A stretch of 64,000 nt of DNA from Pseudisothecium myosuroides (taxonomy: Eukaryota; Streptophyta; Bryopsida; Hypnales; Lembophyllaceae), in contig OX637296.1 of the NCBI GenBank assembly GCA_951799445.1, positions 23,064,001 to 23,128,000 of the forward strand, read 5' to 3'. Below the pieces are notes generated by a model that was not told the origin of the DNA, made no database searches, and was given only the letters and a program-made list of their open reading frames with translations. Positions 12,304 through 24,082 of this stretch are shown here, piece after piece. A program made the translations under genes and the position numbers. The number at the start of each line of letters is the position of its first letter. Within the stretch, counting starts at the first letter, position 1.

Positions 12304-13459
12304 TAAGTGGCTCAGAAAAATGAAAACATAAATTGAACTTATGTACTGCACTGTAGTTGTAATGGCAAGTGTGACAATGAAGCTACTTGAATAGAGATTA
12401 AAGGGACTCTAGCTGAATGAGAGGATTGGAGATTCAAGTAAGTCTTCCAACGACGAGATGGGCTGCAAGTATTGCGAAGTAAGTTCACCTCCAGTGATTT
12501 TCCTCACGTTCTGAAATTTTCTCTCTGTGCGTGGCGCTTACTTGACCGACAGCAGCTTGCACCCATCTTCCTCTAATTTAACCCGAGCCCACAAAGTGCC
12601 TCGTTCCGACTCTGCGGCTAATTTGTTATTGGGGATGTCGTTTTGTAGTCACGAAGCTAGCTGCGATGAACACTGATGGTCGGGACATTCAGTGGCGGGC
12701 AAACCTCAAGAAATGGGATGACTGCTCCCCATATCTAACTTAGTAGTGGAGTTGTCCAAGATGAAGGACGATGTACACGACACCATCAAAATGGAAGTTG
12801 TTGCAAAGGAAGATCAAGTACCACCGGATTCTTGGAGTTTTGGGCACGGACATGCCTGGCAGGGTGTGTGTTGCAGCAGGCCTCTGTTACCCATTCATTG
12901 AGGTTTCTTCTTTTCTTTCATTCTTCTCTTCTTGGAGGGGGAAATATAAGCTGGTTCATTCTGGACTTGCATAACATTCAGTAGCAGTAAGTGGTTCTAC
13001 CCTCCCCCAAACGAAATGGGGACACTTGTCAATAACTGTCAAAACTCAGCTTGGTGCCTACATCGCGACTGTACATTGCAATTAGTGGCAAATTAAGTAC
13101 TTTCGAATAAAATTGAAAACAAAGTAGGAACTTTAAACAAAATGCCAATGAATTAATTGAGATTAGTAAATGGTTAGATTGCATTGGCATATTACTCATT
13201 GGATTTTTGGCAATCCATCTTTCTTTACAATTATTTGTTGATTTGTATGTTTGAACCTAGAATTAGCCAAAAAAATGGAGCACACCATAAGTGCACTACC
13301 ACTATTCTAGTACTAAAGCTTACATTAATGATGTGTAGATGAACTTTATGGATGAAGACTATGGAGAAGAAAAGGCAGTCTCCCTGAATGTTCTGTGAAC
13401 TCTTGCAACTCTTGGATGAAAGCAAGAAAGTCTCTGGCTTGTTATTAATCATGTTGCAT
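12304..13459. other. Unassigned DNA downstream of the SRP54 relic
   Basis: Short open stretches with donor-like ends occur (for example a frame beginning MNTDGRDIQW at 12666 that stops at a TAG TAG pair near 12742), but I recognise no family. 13080-13459 is AT-rich with no coding signal. Confidence 0.4.
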
Positions 13460-14160
13460 TTGGGGGGGGGTAGTCCTGGGAGTACTTTAGTCTTTTAAAA
13501 ACACATTTACAAACAAAATAAAATATGGATAATTTGAAGAACATTACAAATAATAAATTCTCAAAAATTGGAACCTAAAAAGAATTTACTTCAAAAGTTA
13601 TGCACAAAAGTAAATGACAATTTCTTGCTTTTTGTTGTTTAAATTGCTAGAAAATATTGAAAACATTCCAAAATACTATAACAAAACTAAGTCATTTTTA
13701 ACAACTTGATGAAGATAAGATTTTACCAAAATATTCATAGGAATGCACTTTTGGATGTCTAAAAATGCAAGCACAATAGAGCCTTCTTTGCATTTATATG
13801 GTAGACAAGGTCGTTGCAAGAAAGAGCGTTTTGCACAGTACTCATTTTTTCTTTTGGGAGTACTTTAAAATTAGAAAAACAATTTTAAAAAATGTGAAAA
13901 ATATGTTTAATGTAAATACCTTCAAGAAGAAGGTACCCTATAAAGGAAAAAGCATAGAAAATTTATATAAGTAGGAGAACTAGAAAAGTGCAAAATCTCA
14001 AGAAAATAGGTACCTACACTGTAGTTTCACATTTTAATTTGTAAGAAATAGGAAAAGCAATTTTTTTTAAAAGTAAAATTTGTTTATTAGGGAAGAGTTC
14101 ATAGAGATGAGATTTCACCAAACAAGACGTGTAGGCCCTAGAAAATCACCTACAAAATCA
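13460..14160 (-). repeat. Dispersed AT-rich repeat, inverted relative to copies near 26.8 and 41.7 kb
   Basis: The sequence around 13920-14060 (AAGGTACC, AAGTAGGAGAACTAG, AAAGTGC, CTCAAGAAAAT) is the reverse complement, with divergence, of 26880-27080 and of 41780-41930 (CTAGTTCTCCTACTTAG, GGTTACCTTCAT). GGGAGTACTTTAAAATTAG at 13856 matches the complement of 27065-27085. It is a non-coding dispersed element of unknown class. Confidence 0.6.
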
Positions 14161-17100
14161 TATGGAGTATATAATTGAAGAAAGTTGAATCTATCTTAAA
14201 GATTAAATTTTTTTATTTTATAGTCTTTATCTCTAAAATATTGAAAATAACTATACAGGGGCAACAATTTAGACAATCAACTAATGTAGCCCTATTCCAT
14301 TTGTATGCTGCTTGTTGGTTGGATGGTCATAATTATGTATTTTGGGTATTATGTCAAATTTTAGGAGCTATGTATAATACTTTCACAAGTGTTTCATATG
14401 TATTCTTAAAGGTGTACTGGAATGTGCATAAAGACTTTGACATTGCAGTAATAAAAATGGATACTCCAAAATTTATAATTGACATGATCAATCTACAAAA
14501 ATGTGTTGGAAGAATGCATCTACAGTGTTGCCAATTGAAGGTGATATTTAAGAAGGGATTTGAAAGATGAAACAAATCCAGATCATATCAAGTTGAAAGC
14601 AATTGTAATTGTGATGGCAAAATTGTCGTGCACATAATGTAATTGCACACAATGAAGTGACGATCTACACAAACATAATTCATCAAAGAACAAAGCTTGA
14701 AACATAGGGTTTTACCCACCTAGAGCTATTGATTTCATTCAAGTTGAAATGAAACTACCGTAGAAACCTAAATAATTATCAAGAGGCACAAAACTCATCA
14801 TCAATTGTCCTAATCTTGACATACATTTTAAATTTAAAACACAACATAGATGCACTTCTTTAGAAACTACTCCTTACAACATTTATAGAGATCAAATCAT
14901 CAATCCAACCATTCAGAATCAAACCTACACATGTGATTGTGAGAAAGCACTTGATCCCAGTTCATTATCTCCTTGTAACGATCACAATACTTAGCACCAA
15001 AGGATCCAGACACATGCGATTGAAGCGATTGAAGTAATATCTCATAAAACCTAATTTAGCACAGACATGAACAACTTTTCATGACACGCAAGATTTATTT
15101 CAAGACACAAATTGTAATTCACAAATAAGAATTCAAGCACCAATTGAATAGGCAAGACAGTTGACGTTATGTCGGCTACCGGATAGCCCATTTTTTCAAG
15201 ACCTTTTCTTCAATTTGTTGTGAATTCTTTGTATCTTTAGATGTCATAAAACCTAGATATTCAATAATATATGCGTGTTATCATGGAACATACAGATCTG
15301 CAAAAGTTAAATACGCGTGTACACGCATATTGTAGTGACAAAACTAGTGAGGATGCTCAATCAAGCTAAGGCTCCATTGCACAGCGGCTAGTGGCATTGC
15401 ATTATCTTCTCAATTTTTGTAGGCAATGATGTACTGGTCATAAAGAAGCTTAAACATTTGCATCATACTTGAATAGATGATCTACTATTGGCAACCTTGC
15501 GACGCAAAATTATAAAGTCCTTAGTTTCAGTTGATGTGCATCAAACAATCGAACAAGAACAAAGCTGAAATAGAAATCTAAGTTGTGTTGAAAAATCAAT
15601 GTCAAATATTCCAATTATCTCCTAATTTTAAAGGTATAACGGCTCTTCACATAGTATGGAGTCACTTTGTTTGCCTTGAAGCCACTCAATTTTTGTCTCC
15701 GGCACTCAATTTGTGGACGCTTGCAGTTGATGGTACACTTCAAGATTTAAGAAGTCCTTGCATTGATACGGAAGCGGGGATCGGAAATGCCACTGGATTA
15801 TCAAATATCTCTGAAGGAAACTCATGAAAAAAAAGTAGAAAAGCCCAAAAAGTATGTCGGAAGTGATTAATTACGGTCTAACCCTGATCACTCTGAGTAC
15901 ATGGCCTGGCACATCGTGTGTCTGTTTGAAATCTTAGCGAGTTGAGCAAAAAAGAGCGCAGGGATGGTCCACCGCACCTCCATTGTGTCATTATCACTTC
16001 ACATGCTGCTTGATGAATTTCCTGGTGCTCTACCTCTAGTTCGTCCTTTCGTTGTAGTGCTTGCTTCCAGTACAATACCGATTGAGCCGCTCAAATATCT
16101 CATCCGAGTTTCCTTTTATATCACTGAACATTTTTACATTCTCAGTTAGTGTTCGTGGATTGAGCCTCCGAATCAGAGGCAGAGCTAGCAACGCAACGAG
16201 CAGAACCTCCTTAAGGACACCGAGCCGGATGAATCACAAAATAGTAGTCTCCTAAGAGCTCCTCTCAAACGTGAAGATGCAACATAGACGTGTAGTATTT
16301 TCCCATGTTTAGGCTCACAGTATTAAAGGCAGCAACTGCTCCTTGGCTGAAATGAATTGATGCTGGATGCGGTCGCAAAAGAGAAAGAGAATTTTGTTAT
16401 GCTCACTAAAGCTCCGTAAGTCAATTAAATTAGTTCACCCTCAATCAATTCTGTTACATACTGTGCAAAGTGTCCAAGCGTCAGCAAATATTGTTCAAGA
16501 TGACTAATGGTTGAGTATTGGCAAACAAAGCTGCCGCAGTAACAAGCCGTTCTACGCACGCATTAGTCATTTATAGTCATCCAAGAAACCTTATCTCAAA
16601 ATTCCACTCAAATCACTGTCGTCGATGCAGCAGCAATTGATTTCTAACCAAATCAAAGCCACAAAACACAGCGGACTACAAACTGCCTTGAAACAAGAAT
16701 TGTCAAATCACCATAACTAAGCAGTTTAAGTTCTGCAAACCCTAGCAAGCAGCTTGGAATTGGAGATGGTCAGAGCAATGGCGAGAGATGAGCATGCTGT
16801 TGATCAATCCTGCATCCATCCCAAATACTTATTCGCTCTTTTCCAACAATCCGCTGCTTTGTGACTGAAAATTAAATACCAAAAATGTTGAATTTCCTGA
16901 ATCAATGCTAGCACGTAATCCGTTGTTTTGCAATCAGGTGGTGTCGATGATCACAACTAGACCAGGAGATCCACCATCGCCAACAGCAGCAGCTGCAACT
17001 GAACACACACATCTGTCTGTAACCCTAACTTCCACTTGCTTCTCCTTGCGCTCAAACTCCGATCGAATTTTATTCTTTTCAACTTCCACAATGCAAATAG

Positions 17101-17204
17101 CCGTAAGCGGGAGCGCGTAAGCAAGCTGACAATGAATTAATGATAATCCAATGCCAAGCATCTCGCAAGTGTGGGTCGAACAGAAAACGAAAGTTACACT
17201 TGTT
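14161..17204. other. Intergenic DNA without a recognised gene
   Basis: A 131-codon open frame at 14175-14570 is AT-rich and lacks any motif I know. The CT-richer stretches at 15890-16250 and 16900-17120 have short frames on both strands, one on the minus strand (16934-17218) with an alanine/glycine run, but none resembles a known family or shows clean exon borders. I make no gene call. Confidence 0.4.
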
Positions 17205-18170
17205 GTGCACCGAAACAAATATCAGTCCTAATGTTTAAAGCTCTCGAATTGCACAAGTTTGGTCCTCGGAAACACGACATTCCATCGACTACGACCTTCC
17301 GGAATACGAAATTAAAAAAAAAAAACCCTGCAAACTCCGAATCTCTCCAAACACTCAACACAGATGAAATTCAATATGGAAATTGGAAAAATCTCCTTTT
17401 GTGTTCAAATTTTATTTCCCGGCGTATCCTTCTGTATCCTATTCCAAAATCACAGCATATTGATTCTAGAATTCTTCTGAAATTTCATAGAGATGGGCAG
17501 TTTGGATTTTCAGTCTCTTGTGCGAATTCAGGCACCAATGTTCACGAGATTTGTGATGTTGCACCTGATTGAGGTACATGGAGCGAACACAATCGGCTTG
17601 TCAATCCGCTGATCCATTGCCCACAATCAATCGGGCTCGGTGCTCAATCCTCGCCATCCCTGAGCTCCGAATGCTGCACCATCAACAAATATCAGTCCTA
17701 ATGTTTAAAGCTCTCGAATTGCACAAGTTTGGTCCTCGGAAACACGGCATTCCATCGACTACGACCTTCCGGAATACGAAATTAAAAAAAAAACACCCTG
17801 CAAATTCCGAATCTCTCCAAACACTCAACACAGATGAAATTCAATATGGAAATTGGAAAAATCTCCTTTTGTGTTCAAATTTTATTTCCCGGCGTATCTT
17901 TCTATATCCTCGTGAATTCTATTCCAAAATCACAGCACATTGATTATAGAATTCTTCCGAAATTTCATAGAGATGGGCAGTTTGGATTTTCAGTCTTTTG
18001 TGCGAATTTGGGCACCAATGTTCACGAGATTTGTGATGTTGCACCTGATTGAGGTACATGGAGCGAACACAATCGGCTTGTCAATCCGCTGATCCATTGC
18101 CCACAATCAATTGGGCTCGGTGCTCAATCCTCACCCATCCTCGCCATCCCCGAGCTCCGAATGTTGCACC
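17205..18170 (+). repeat. Two-unit tandem duplication of about 470-490 bases
   Basis: Unit 1 runs about 17210-17680 and unit 2 about 17681-18170. Both start with ATATCAGTCCTAATG and end with CCGAATG(C/T)TGCACCATC. The phase offset is 470 at the start and 490 at the end because unit 2 gained two short insertions: about 10 bases near 17912 and a duplicated CCATCCTC-like stretch near 18135. The units differ by few substitutions, so the duplication is young. Open frames in each unit are parallel, but I recognise no protein. Confidence 0.9.
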
Positions 18171-18559
18171 ATCGGCGTCGACATGAAAAGCAAGCACGTT
18201 CTCAATCTCGTTCCTGCGGCGTTCCCTCAAAGTTCCCCATCGGCGCCCTAGGGGAGCGTCAGGACGTTCCTGTAGGGGCCCTTGTGGGCACTAGATTACC
18301 CGCCCTTGATAATAAAGCGAATACCGACCAGATTCTATGCTTTTATCCACTTTTTTAATATATGGGGGTGTTGTAAGCTCGGTCCACTGTGCCTCTCAAG
18401 CAATGAATTTTTTTTGCTAACGTTTTTTAAGTGTTGTGGATAGGCAACGAAATAACTAGAAATGCATGTGGTAACTCACCAGCTAACTGCAATGATTAGG
18501 GGTGATAGTAAAATTCTAACTCCCTAATTATCTATCCTATGTCTAGGGTTGACTAGGTA

Positions 18560-19480
18560 GTTGGCGTCATTTCTAACGTCCCTAACTACGTGAAAGGGGA
18601 ACCCCTATGTTCCTTCCATGAACCCTTAAGACTATCTTTGTGTTTCGACACTCCACCTGGAAGTTCTACTTCTAAAGACTAATCCTAAAATTCAACTTTT
18701 ACTCTAATTTCCAACTTCTAAATGTAATTCTAGATTTTACTCCTTTAACTTGGTTCTAAATCTTAACCTCCAACTTTGACTCTATGTTTTGACTTTTGAC
18801 TCTAGGTTTTTACTACTAAGTTAACTCTAAAATTTACCCTCGGAATTTAACTCTATATTTTGATTTTTAACTCTAAATTTTTACTTTTTAACCTACTCTA
18901 AATTTTAACTTCTACCTCTAACTTTTAACTTCTGCTTTTAGCTTTTTACTCTAACTTTTTACTTCTCAATTGACTTTAAAATTTAACCTCTAAATTTAAT
19001 TCTAACTTTTGACCTTTAGAATTTTGACTTTCTACTTCCAAATTTAATCATATCGGTTTACTCCTAGATTAACTCTAAATGTTATCTTCCTAAATTTAAT
19101 TCCAACTTCACTCTAGGATTTACTTTTAAAATTACTTCCACGATGGACTCTAAGTTTTAACCTCTAATTTTAACCTTAACTTTTAAATTCTAACTTCCAA
19201 ATTTAATTCCTATTTCTAACCCGGGAATCTACTTCCTAAATTGATTTTTAACTTCCACTTTTGACTTCTACTTTTTACTCTAATTTTTGACTTCCAATTA
19301 AATCTAACTCTTGTTTTTAATCTACCCTAGGATTTGACTTGAGAATTTAATCCTAGATTAAACTTCCCAATTAACTCCAACTTTTTACTTTCCCAATTAA
19401 AACCTTAATTTGACTCTAGTTTTTTAACCGCTAATTAATCCTTAATTTTAATCCTAAATTCTCCTTCTAATCTAACCCTA
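18560..19480. repeat. Degenerate short-period pyrimidine-rich repeat tract within the LTR
   Basis: About 900 bases built from variants of a 10-15 base phrase such as TTTAACTCTAAATTTTGACT or TTTTGACTTCTA. No exact period is kept. It is non-coding in all frames and probably arose by slippage inside the LTR. Confidence 0.75.
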
Positions 19481-20377
19481 ATCTCTGTCCATGGTTCCTT
19501 TTGGATGAAATTTTAATCAAATTCCTCCGTCCTACCTCCTCCTACTTAATTTATCTTAACGCGGTCAATTTAAAGCCAAATCCTAAGTATAATATGTTTT
19601 CGGAAATCTCTATCCCTAATTTATAAACTTTTGAATCTAAACTTTTACTTTGCACTAATCTCGGCTTGCTAATTGCGCTTTAAGGGTTGATTAAGGAAAT
19701 CAACGCTAATTAGGGGAAAAGCACCAAGGATTAATTCAAAAACTCACCTCTTCACTGCCGGTTTCGGAAATAATTTCGTCCACGTCCATGTGTACATCCT
19801 CATGCTCCATGGTAATCCTTTGTTTTGTTTGATTTTTTCCAAGCTCACCGCTTAATTTGAGAAAATATTACACCCTTGCAATCTAACTTCTCTCTTTCCT
19901 TTCCTCCTTTTTTTTTTTTCTTCCTCTCTCCTTCTACACTAGTACTATTCCACCTAAGCTTTTATGAGTCTTACACTATGGTCTCAAACTCCAAGGAGGT
20001 TTTAATGTTCCTCCTACCCTCTTATATAATTTTGCCTTTGTGTCATCCTAATCCTTCTCTCAACGGTCACCACAACTTTCTAAGATTTTTCTCCCTAAGC
20101 CTACCTAGCCTAAGCCTGGTCACTATTTATCATCTCTCTCCTCTTCTTGCCTACTTCTTCTCCTCCTTTCCTAATCTCCTTCCATTGTGTGTAGGTGTGA
20201 GTGGTGAGAGGGAAGCTATTTTGTGTGCAAGTACGGTGGTGCTCCGCTCTCTTCTTCCTCCTCCCTTTTGTATTTTTTGACTCTAATCCTACTCCACCCC
20301 TAGCTAGCAATAGGTTAGTCCAACATTCTTTTGTTGTGTTTTAATTTTGGTTTTGTTTTAGTTTGAGAGAACCCAAA

Positions 20378-20600
20378 AACAAAAACAAAAACAAAAAACG
20401 AGTTCAAAAGGGGGGAGCCCGATCTGGACCCCGGCTGGCTGTACCGAGCCTACCTGCCTGCCTCCCAGCTGGTTGGCTGGCTGGGGGGTTGGCCAAAATT
20501 TTTTTATTAATTTTAATTTTTAATTTTTAATTTTGTTTCTGATGCTGGTCTGATGCTAGTTCTAATACTGGTTCTAATGCTGGTTCGGTATGCTGATTCT
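20378..20600. repeat. Simple-sequence cluster
   Basis: A (CAAAAA)n run at about 20378-20398 is followed by CTGCCTGCC and GGCTGGCTGG runs near 20450-20485 and a chain of GATGCTGGTTCTA variants at 20540-20625. It lies inside the LTR fragment and is not coding. Confidence 0.7.
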
Positions 20601-21619
20601 AGTTGCTAGTTCTAGATGCTGATTCTAAAAAAAGATTGGATTTTTGCTATAAGCTAAATAAAGACTAGATTTTTGCTACAAGCTAATAAAAGACGGGATT
20701 TTGCTAAAAACTAGGGAAAAATAAAACTTTGGAGGGCACTAAACTCACTAAGACTTTGGGAAACAGCTAAACTAAATAAAACTTTGGGAAACAACTAAAC
20801 TCTCTAAACTTTGGGAACAACTAAACTCACTAAATGCAAAGGAACCTACATATCTTGGAAGCTAAACTTTGGACGTTTCCACAAAGGTCTTGGAAACTAG
20901 ACTTTGGACCTAAACACCTGGGAGGGTCAAAGCTTCGCTGCTAAGTTGGTTTTAACACCAACTTTAGGACTTGGAGGCACTCCGGGGGTTCAAAGCTCCG
21001 CCGCCTAAACTTTTTACACACACTTTAGGACTTCGACCTTGTCACAAGTTCAAAGCTTCGCCGTTTCCAAGGGGGATCCATACAACGAAAGAGATTTTAA
21101 AAGAGGGAAAAAACAAAACTTTTAAAAGAAAACACACATAGGGTCAAAGCTTCGCCGTCCCGGAAGGGGGTCCACTCAACAAGGAGAAGGTTAGAAGAGG
21201 GTGTAAGAAAAAACATATGGAGAGAACACACGAGCTAAGACCACGTGGCAACACAAAGTTCACACACTAAAGGCCCCCCAAAGCGGCATCGCCAAGGTAC
21301 GGTGGGGGGTGACTTTAGGATTAGTGCAAGACACCAAAAGACTCTTAAACTTCACAAGTTAGATCACAAAACGTACAAGAGAGAGAGAGAGACTCTCCAC
21401 TTACAACAAGGTACCAAAAACTACACCAAAGAAGACACAAACAAGGTAGAAGGACCCCCAAGGACCTTCAAAGCTTGAGAATAAGCAACAATGGAGTCAA
21501 AAGTGCTCCGAAAACACTGTAGAGTTTTTTGGCTTCAAACGCCAAAATATCCAAAATAACTTGGACCCACGGACCCAAAACAAGAATTGGGGGTGTTCTA
21601 GAGAGAGAAATGGGGCCCC

Positions 21620-24082
21620 GTGACATCATCGCTAACACCACTACTGTCTTCATGTAAGTAAAAATATGCGGCCACTAGTTTGTCACAATGAAATATCTGA
21701 ATCTAGTGGAATACCTGTCACCAGCAAGATGCTATCATGTTCGTTTTGGCAGCTCATTTGTTTGATAATGGTCACTATTTCACTGATATTCTGCAGACTA
21801 CAAGGGAATCCATATTGTGATAACTCTGATTCCAACGATGATACCCAAAGATGCTACTGTTCACAAGTCTGCTTTGTAACATCACGTAAGTACCATGACT
21901 GGAGTATAACGCAGATTGACGCTCGATCACATGAGAATCTTTGTTCAATTTGGACATGCAAGGGCAATACGTTATTTGTTTTCTGATTGATCACCAGCAG
22001 AAAATTTATTGCCTTCTTTCGTTTGCAGCAAAATCGGACAACCGGAAGATGATCATCATTTCAGCCTTTACTAGTGTTGCTGTGGTGGTGTTGATACTGC
22101 TGGTTGTGGTGGTGGCTATTCTTATCAAAAACCGAAGATACAAACGGTATCTGCAACTTCAATTCGAACAAAGTGAGTGCCTCTGAAATTATTTGTATCC
22201 TTGGGCATGCATACAGTTGCACTTCTTCATAGTCTCCAGATTCAATCGATCTCTTTGGTGTCATTCATTCCCTTTACCGCGATTCAGAATTTGAGGAGTT
22301 CGACGTGAAGCCCACTATTTTCTCCTACAATGAGCTGCGGGGTGCCACACGAGACTTTCATCCAGACATGAAGTTGGGGGAGGGCGCCTATGGAGCAGTA
22401 TACAAGGTGCCAAAACCACCAGTACATTATTTATTCAAATGTCTACCGTCCACATGTGTAGAAAGCACCATTTCTAACTGATGTAGTCATCTACGACTCA
22501 CACCATAATTTGGAGTACTGACTTTGGAATCAAATTTAATCTGCACGGTGTGCTGCCAAGTGGAAATGTGGTGGCCGTGAAGCAGCTGTTTGTCAAAACA
22601 GCCCAAGGCCACGACGAATTCTTGAATGAGGTGGTCCTGATCACAGGCATGAACCACAGAAATCTGGTGAATCTCAAAGGATGTTGTCTTCGTGAATCTC
22701 AGAAGCTGTTGGTTTTCGAGTACGTGGATAATTTCGATGTTGATCAAATTCTACTCGGTATGTTTGTTCAACACAGCTCTGGTCATTGACGCCTAGCTCG
22801 CGTGGCTTCGTCTTCTGCTCCCATTACTTAACCGTATATCTCCTTAATCACAGCAAGTACAAGAGTGAGGTTTCACATGTAAAACTATCAATTTGTTCTG
22901 ATTTCCCCTGTTCTCAATAGGATCCAAAAAGGAGGAGATGAGCGGTCAGTTAGCGAGCTGGCCTGCGCGGCTCAAGATCTGCTTGGGCATTGCCCGTGGT
23001 TTGCATTATCTGCATGCATTGGCCCATCCTCGAGTCATCCACCGGGATGTCAAGGCTGGCAACATCTTATTAGACTCGAATCTGGAGCCCAAGATTGCAG
23101 GTTTCGGCTTGGCTCTATTATTCCCTGATGAACAAAGTCACATTATGACTGTGCATATTGCTGGAACCAAGTAAGTCCAATCTTTTCCCACCCCTCCAAT
23201 GCAGGTACTGGCAGTGGCTTCCTCTGTCATCGATCAATTGAATGAGTTCTAATCCACTTCGGATGCTTGTATCACTAACATAGTCATTGCGCATGTGAAC
23301 AATGACGTTTGCAGAGGGTACTTGGCACCAGAGTATGCTTCCCTTGGGCAACTAAGTGACAAAGTAGATGTGTACAGCTTTGGAGTATTATGTTTGGAGA
23401 TTATAAGTGGGCGCCGCAACATTGATGACACTGCGCCACTGGAGCAAGTTTATCTTTCCCAATGGGTACATCAATCTTCTTCATACCACCTTCATCCATT
23501 GCAGTGTGAAAGTAGAGCCTAGTTATGAGAAATAACATCCCTCGCTACTCCCGTGGCTCTGTACGTTATTTCTCATGACGAGGCTCTACTTTCAAATTAC
23601 CTAGTCCATAACATCACTACTAATACTGCAAGGAATATAGAAGACTTTGATATTTTTTTAATTAAGAAGGTGCACATGTGGTTTCATACATGACACAGGC
23701 ATGGCAACTGCACAAGAATGACAGGCTACTGGACTTGGTGGATCCGACTCTCCACTTGAGTGAAGAAGAGGTGCGAGACGTGCTACGAGTGATCAATGTA
23801 TGTCTGTTGTGCATTTCCAATGCAGTAGAAAGGCGATCCAGCATGGCCCGCATTGTGTCCATATTGCAAGGGGATACAGAATCCGAAGTGCATGTGCTTG
23901 GGGAAGGAAGGGTGAGCAGCACTTGGTCGCAAAGGTCAAAAAGTGGACTGGGGAGTGTCATGGAGGAAGGAGGGAGTAGCAGGTCCTCCTTCAATGGGTC
24001 TCATGGAAAATATCGTGGCTACAGACAGAGTAATGGGAGTGGCACTTTTGTTGTGGAGATGTGTGAAATAAGAGCTCGATAA
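21620..24082 (+). pseudogene. LRR receptor-like kinase, copy 1: 5'-truncated and kinase-defective
   Basis: Exons homologous to the intact copy are 21620-21653 (tail of the last LRR exon), 21797-21885, 22029-22172 (transmembrane), 22288-22406 (glycine loop [10 protein letters not shown]), 22547-22757 (VAVK lysine), 22921-23170 (HRD), 23315-23465 and 23699-24082 (TAA). Exon lengths equal those of copy 2. Three defects are visible. The signal peptide and nearly all LRRs are absent because LTR sequence begins at 21619. The acceptor of the VAVK exon reads CAC instead of CAG (22544-22546). The DFG magnesium-binding motif reads GFG (codon 23100-23102, GGT for GAT). A transcript could at most yield a membrane-anchored or soluble inactive kinase fragment. 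Codon-level similarity to copy 2 is otherwise very high, so loss is recent. Confidence 0.92.
23508..23593. repeat. Small inverted repeat (MITE-like) in the last kinase intron, copy 1
   Basis: Arms GAAAGTAGAGCCT and AGGCTCTACTTTC extend inward as TATGAGAAATAA / TTATTTCTCATGA, giving a hairpin of about 86 bases. The same element lies at 37784-37868 in copy 2, so it predates the duplication. Confidence 0.85.

Larger units (their letters stand above)
18283..21619 (-). mobile_element. 3' part (R/U5 side) of a long LTR, minus orientation
   Basis: Read on the minus strand, this starts abruptly at 21619 inside the receptor-kinase homology and ends with CCCACA at 18283-18288, the same terminus as at 43964-43969. 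Two blocks tie it to the LTRs near 43-50 kb. 21189-21619 matches 49939-50365 in reverse complement. 18288-18450 matches 43811-43969 in reverse complement (both hold AAAGTGGATAAAAGCATAG). Between them lie tandem-repeat-like and purine-rich tracts. Long open frames here (for example 19876-20280) are low-complexity and not proteins. No gag or pol is visible. The upstream U3 part and TATA box are missing at the 21619 junction; the matching U3 lies at 42532-43810. Confidence 0.72.

Noticed and set aside
14175..14570. 131-codon frame as a gene
   Set aside because: AT-driven composition, no motif, no splice context, and it overlaps an equal frame on the other strand.
19876..20280. 134-codon plus frame rich in Ser, Leu and Phe
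   Set aside because: Pyrimidine-rich LTR DNA; low complexity, no motif.
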